Assembly (NCBI GenBank): GCA_003221515.1 | Contig: QHSI01000122.1 | Coordinates: 55,116-119,115, forward strand | Origin: Candidatus Rokuibacteriota bacterium | GTDB taxonomy: Bacteria; Methylomirabilota; Methylomirabilia; Rokubacteriales; CSP1-6 | Reading direction: 5' to 3' | Length of the DNA: 64,000 nt | In this document: piece after piece, positions 61,121-64,000 of the stretch | How the letters are laid out: the number at the start of each line of letters is the position of its first letter | Position numbering within the stretch: the first letter of the stretch is position 1 | The notes under the pieces: generated by a model | Database searches by the model: none | What the model saw: the letters and a program-made list of their open reading frames with translations, nothing else | Told to the model about the DNA's origin: nothing | Program-made: the position numbers and the translations under genes

Positions 61121-61905
61121 ATGATGCCCGAAGTCCTCACGGTACGAACCGGCACGCTCGAGATCGGCTACGAGGCGCACGGCGACGCCGGCGGCGTGCC
61201 CGTCGTGCTGCTGCACGGGTTCCCCGACGATGCGCGCGCGTTCGACGACGTAGCGCCACCCCTGGCCGCGGCCGGGTGCCGCGTGCTGGTCCCCTATCTG
61301 CGCGGCTACGGTCCGACGCGCTTTCTCGATCCGCGCGAGCCGCGCATGGCGCAGCAGGCGGCGATCGGCCGGGACCTGCTCGAGTTCGTGGAGGCGCTCG
61401 CCCTGCCGCCGGCCGCGCTCGCCGGCTACGACTGGGGCGGTCGCGCGGCCTGCATCGCGGCGATCCTCGCGCCCGAGCGCGTTCGGGCGCTGGTCACCAT
61501 CGGAGGCTACAACGTCCAGAACACGGTGACGCCGGCGCCACCGGCCCCGGCTCGGGCCGAGCGCTCGTACTGGTATCAGTGGTACTTCAACACCGAGCGC
61601 GGGCAGCGGGGCCTCGAGCAGAACCGCCGCGATCTCTGCCGGCTTCTCTGGGAAGAATGGTCGCCGACCTGGCGATTCGATTCGGCGACGTTCGACCGCA
61701 CGGCGCCGTCCTTCGACAATCCCGACTTCGTGGCGGTGGTGATCCACTCCTACCGTCACCGTCACGGCAACGCGCCGGGCGATGGGCGCCTGGACGCGAT
61801 CGAGCAGCGCCTCGCGGCGCGCCCGGCGTACCCGGCGTCGGTCATTTCATGCCGCGCGAGGAGCCCCAGGCGGTGGTCGACGCACTGCTGAAGGTCCTCC
61901 ACTAG
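61121..61905 (+). pseudogene. Epoxide-hydrolase-like alpha/beta hydrolase with internal deletion and frameshift
   Basis: The reading frame from ATG 61121 encodes an alpha/beta hydrolase: VVLLHGFPDDARAF gives the oxyanion HG, and LAGYDWGGRAACI is a nucleophile elbow with Asp, as in epoxide hydrolases and haloalkane dehalogenases. After EQRLAARPAYP (about 61833) the frame turns to nonsense, stopping at 61891. In the next frame GVGHFMPREEPQAVVDAL, with the catalytic His, runs to the stop at 61905. The usual 35-40 residues between these, which include the catalytic acid, are missing. CCCGGCGT occurs twice at the join. Confidence 0.82.
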
Positions 61906-61916
61906 GACGATCCCCC

Positions 61917-63110
61917 ATGCGCATCGAGGTCATCTGCACCGGCGACGAGGTCCTGACGGGCAAGATCGTCAACACCAACTTCAGCTACATCACCCAGAAG
62001 CTGGAGGACGTCGGTCTGGCGGTCCAGTGGGAGACAACGGTCGGCGACGACCGCGAGAATCTCCTGCTCGCGTTCAAGCTGGCCGGGCAGCGCGCCGACG
62101 CGGTCATCGTCAACGGGGGCCTCGGGCCCACGGTCGACGATCTCTCGCAGGAGATCGCGGCCCAGGCCGCGGGGGTCGAGCTCGCGCTCAACGAGGAATG
62201 GCTCAAAACGATGGAGGAGTTCTTCCGTCGCCGCAGCCGCGTGATGCCGCCGAACAACAAGAAGCAGGCGATGCTGCCGACGACGGCCGAGGTGATCGAC
62301 AACCCGATCGGCACCGCCTGCGGCTTCGCCATCGATATCGGCCGCGCCCGGTTCTTCTTCACGCCGGGCGTCCCGCGCGAGCTCCGCCGCATGCTCGAGG
62401 AGCAGGTCATCCCACGGCTGCTCGCGAAGAGCGGCCTGCAGACCGCGATCTTCCTGAAGCGGTTCCACTCCTACGGGCTCGGCGAGTCGCACGTCGACGC
62501 GCTGCTGACCGGGCTCGAAGAGATGTCGCCTGACCGGAGCGTGAAGCTCGGCTTCCGCGCGCACTATCCGCAGCTCGAGACCAAGCTGACGGTCCGCGGC
62601 CGCGACATGGACGAGGTGCGGGCGAGGCTGGCGCCGGTGGAGCGCGAGGTGCGCAAGCGCCTGGGCAATTTCATCATGGCCGAGGACGAGCAGACCCTGG
62701 AGGGTGTGATCCTGTCGTCGCTCACGCTGCGACAGGGATCGCTCACGATCGTCGAGACGTTCACGAGCGGCCAGATCGCGGCGCGCTTCGCTCACCTGCC
62801 GGGGGCCGAGAAGGTCTTCCGACGGGGCGTCGTGTCACGCGCGCTCCCCGAGATCTTCGCCGGGGTCGGCCTCGACAGCGATCCGCCGGCGGGCGAGCTC
62901 ACGCGCGAGACGGCCGAGGCGGTGGCGCAGGCCGCGCGCCGGCGAACCGGCGCGAGCCACGCGCTGGCGGTGCTCATCGATCTCGACGACGGGCCGGACC
63001 GGATCGACTTCGGTGGGACCATATGTCTGGCGATCGCGACCGCCGAGGGCGTCGAATCCCGGCGCAGTCGGATCCTGGGCGGGCGCGAGTGGGTCCGTCT
63101 GGGCGCCTGA
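61917..63110 (+). CDS. cinA: CinA-family protein with degenerate amidase domain
   Basis: CinA-type protein of 397 residues. The N-terminal molybdopterin-binding-fold domain (about 1-170) begins IEVICTGDEVLTGKIVNTN and contains NGGLGPTVDDLSQEI. The C-terminal domain (from about 250) corresponds to PncC, the NMN deamidase that returns nicotinamide nucleotide to NAD synthesis. Its catalytic ESCTGG motif reads ETFTSG here, so the active Ser is Thr. The domain layout and length are normal. It starts 11 bases after the damaged hydrolase and overlaps the next gene. Confidence 0.9.
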   Translation: MRIEVICTGDEVLTGKIVNTNFSYITQKLEDVGLAVQWETTVGDDRENLLLAFKLAGQRADAVIVNGGLGPTVDDLSQEIAAQAAGVELALNEEWLKTMEEFFRRRSRVMPPNNKKQAMLPTTAEVIDNPIGTACGFAIDIGRARFFFTPGVPRELRRMLEEQVIPRLLAKSGLQTAIFLKRFHSYGLGESHVDALLTGLEEMSPDRSVKLGFRAHYPQLETKLTVRGRDMDEVRARLAPVEREVRKRLGNFIMAEDEQTLEGVILSSLTLRQGSLTIVETFTSGQIAARFAHLPGAEKVFRRGVVSRALPEIFAGVGLDSDPPAGELTRETAEAVAQAARRRTGASHALAVLIDLDDGPDRIDFGGTICLAIATAEGVESRRSRILGGREWVRLGA

Positions 63111-64000
63111 AGCGGCGCTCGATCCTTCTCGCGTTGATCCTCTCGCTGGTGGCGGCCCCGATCGTCTCCGCCAGCGGCCTGCCGACCGCCAAGCCCGAGC
63201 AGGTTGGCCTGTCCTCGGAGCGCCTCGACCGAATCGGGCAAGCGCTCCACGCCGACGTGGAGCGCGGCCGAATCGCCGGCGCCGTCGTGGTCGTTGCCCG
63301 CAAGGGCCGCGTCGCGTATCTGCAGGCGGTCGGTTTCAAGGACAAGGCCGCCGGAACGCCGATGACGCCGGACACGATCTTCCGTCTCGCATCGATGACC
63401 AAGCCGATCGTGACCGTCGCCGCCCTGTCGCTCTATGAGGAGGGGCGGCTGCTCATCTCGGATCCGGTGTCGAAGTACTTTCCGGCGTTCGCCAAGCTGC
63501 AGGTCGGCGTCGAGCGGACCGATCCCACCGGCAAGTCCGTCCTCTACACGGTTCCGCTCGATCGCGAGATGACGATCCAGGACCTGATGCGACACACGTC
63601 CGGCCTCACCTCCGGCAACCGCGGGACGACCCAGGTGCACAAGCTCTACCCGGCGTCGTCCAACATCGCCTCGCAGACGCTGACCGGCGACGAGCTGATC
63701 GATCGGCTCAGCAAGATCCCGCTGCTCCACCAGCCCGGGACGATGTGGGAGTACGGCCTGTCGGTGGACGTTCTCGGTCGGGTCGTCGAGGTCGTGAGCG
63801 GCAAGCCGCTGGCCCACGTGCTCGAGGAGCGGATCTACCGGCCGCTGAAGATGACCGACACCAGCTTTCTCCTTCCGGCCGAGAAGAAGGCGCGCCTCGC
63901 GCAGCCTCTGCCCACGCATCCGGATACGGGCAAGGAGTACAAGGTCCCCGATCCCACCGTGCCCCGGAAGTTCGACTGCGGCGGCGGCTGCGCCGTGTCG
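63089..64000 (+). CDS. Class C beta-lactamase-like serine hydrolase, cut by the window end
   Basis: First 304 codons of an exported beta-lactamase/esterase-family protein. The likely start is the GTG at 63089, overlapping the cinA end by 22 bases, because it precedes a signal peptide (SILLALILSLVAAPIVSASG). A TTG at 63134 is an alternative. The SxxK motif is LASMTKP and the second motif is YGLSVDVLG, where class C enzymes have YxN. LMRHTSGLTSG is conserved. Members are esterases, transesterases or D-aminopeptidases more often than true beta-lactamases. The C-terminal KTG region lies beyond the window. Confidence 0.88.
   Translation, partial: MGPSGRLKRRSILLALILSLVAAPIVSASGLPTAKPEQVGLSSERLDRIGQALHADVERGRIAGAVVVVARKGRVAYLQAVGFKDKAAGTPMTPDTIFRLASMTKPIVTVAALSLYEEGRLLISDPVSKYFPAFAKLQVGVERTDPTGKSVLYTVPLDREMTIQDLMRHTSGLTSGNRGTTQVHKLYPASSNIASQTLTGDELIDRLSKIPLLHQPGTMWEYGLSVDVLGRVVEVVSGKPLAHVLEERIYRPLKMTDTSFLLPAEKKARLAQPLPTHPDTGKEYKVPDPTVPRKFDCGGGCAVS

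Overview
The window is visibly very GC-rich and densely coded on both strands. Starts are often GTG/ATG overlapping the preceding stop (GTGA or ATGA), and many Shine-Dalgarno sites are good. It looks like a chromosomal segment of an uncultured Gram-negative soil or sediment bacterium. Oligopeptide-type ABC importers, luciferase-like (LLM) flavin monooxygenases, CaiB-type CoA-transferase, UbiD, a Mo hydroxylase, a PEP-CTERM protein and XrtA-type exopolysaccharide genes together fit Candidatus Rokubacteria/Methylomirabilota best. That placement is an inference from gene content; no rRNA or tRNA marker is visible.

Layout. 0.1-12 kb: two peptide-type ABC importer sets with a small reverse-strand block (VOC protein, nitroreductase, alpha/beta hydrolase) between them. 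12-14.3 kb: a PilB/GspE-type ATPase behind a perfect sigma-54 promoter match. 14.3-18.5 kb: HpcH/HpaI aldolase, amidohydrolase, phosphoesterase, UbiD-type decarboxylase. 18.5-20.1 kb: XrtA-type exopolysaccharide export pair. 20.3-29.6 kb: catabolic genes (three LLM monooxygenases, two crotonases, CaiB CoA-transferase, phosphotriesterase-like lactonase, sterol-desaturase-like hydroxylase) plus a PEP-CTERM protein. 29.6-33.8 kb: sarcosine/dimethylglycine dehydrogenase-like protein and a hybrid histidine kinase. 34-40.4 kb: DinB-like protein, enolase-superfamily dehydratase, cupin, ModE-type HTH protein and a three-subunit Mo hydroxylase. 40.5-47.2 kb: HIBADH, SMP-30 lactonase, LLM, MetE-like, gamma-glutamyltransferase, Uma2. 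47.2-53 kb: GMC oxidoreductase with its small subunit, CsbD, BON, cardiolipin-synthase-like and metallo-beta-lactamase-fold proteins. 53-64 kb: cyclic amidohydrolase, MFS, LLM, MetE-like, three intact SDRs and one SDR relic, an epoxide-hydrolase-like gene, CinA and a truncated serine hydrolase. Most of this reads as uptake and oxidative or hydrolytic breakdown of diverse organic compounds, with an envelope/EPS module.

The most striking pattern is that several genes keep a recognisable beginning and end but have lost the middle, often with a frameshift at the join: an SDR (56603-56840), NIPSNAP (56842-57057), an epoxide-hydrolase-like gene (61121-61905), a cyclic amidohydrolase (53218-54307), probably the Wzz-like gene (18479-19519), and small relics at 12028, 35815 and the left edge. 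Whether this is real erosion or an assembly artefact must be settled with reads. Further signals are a repeated GC-rich hairpin element between genes, a 33-bp inverted repeat at 58319-58464, a four-unit tandem repeat at 43341-43475, and sigma-54 promoter matches before the pilus-type ATPase and the PEP-CTERM gene.
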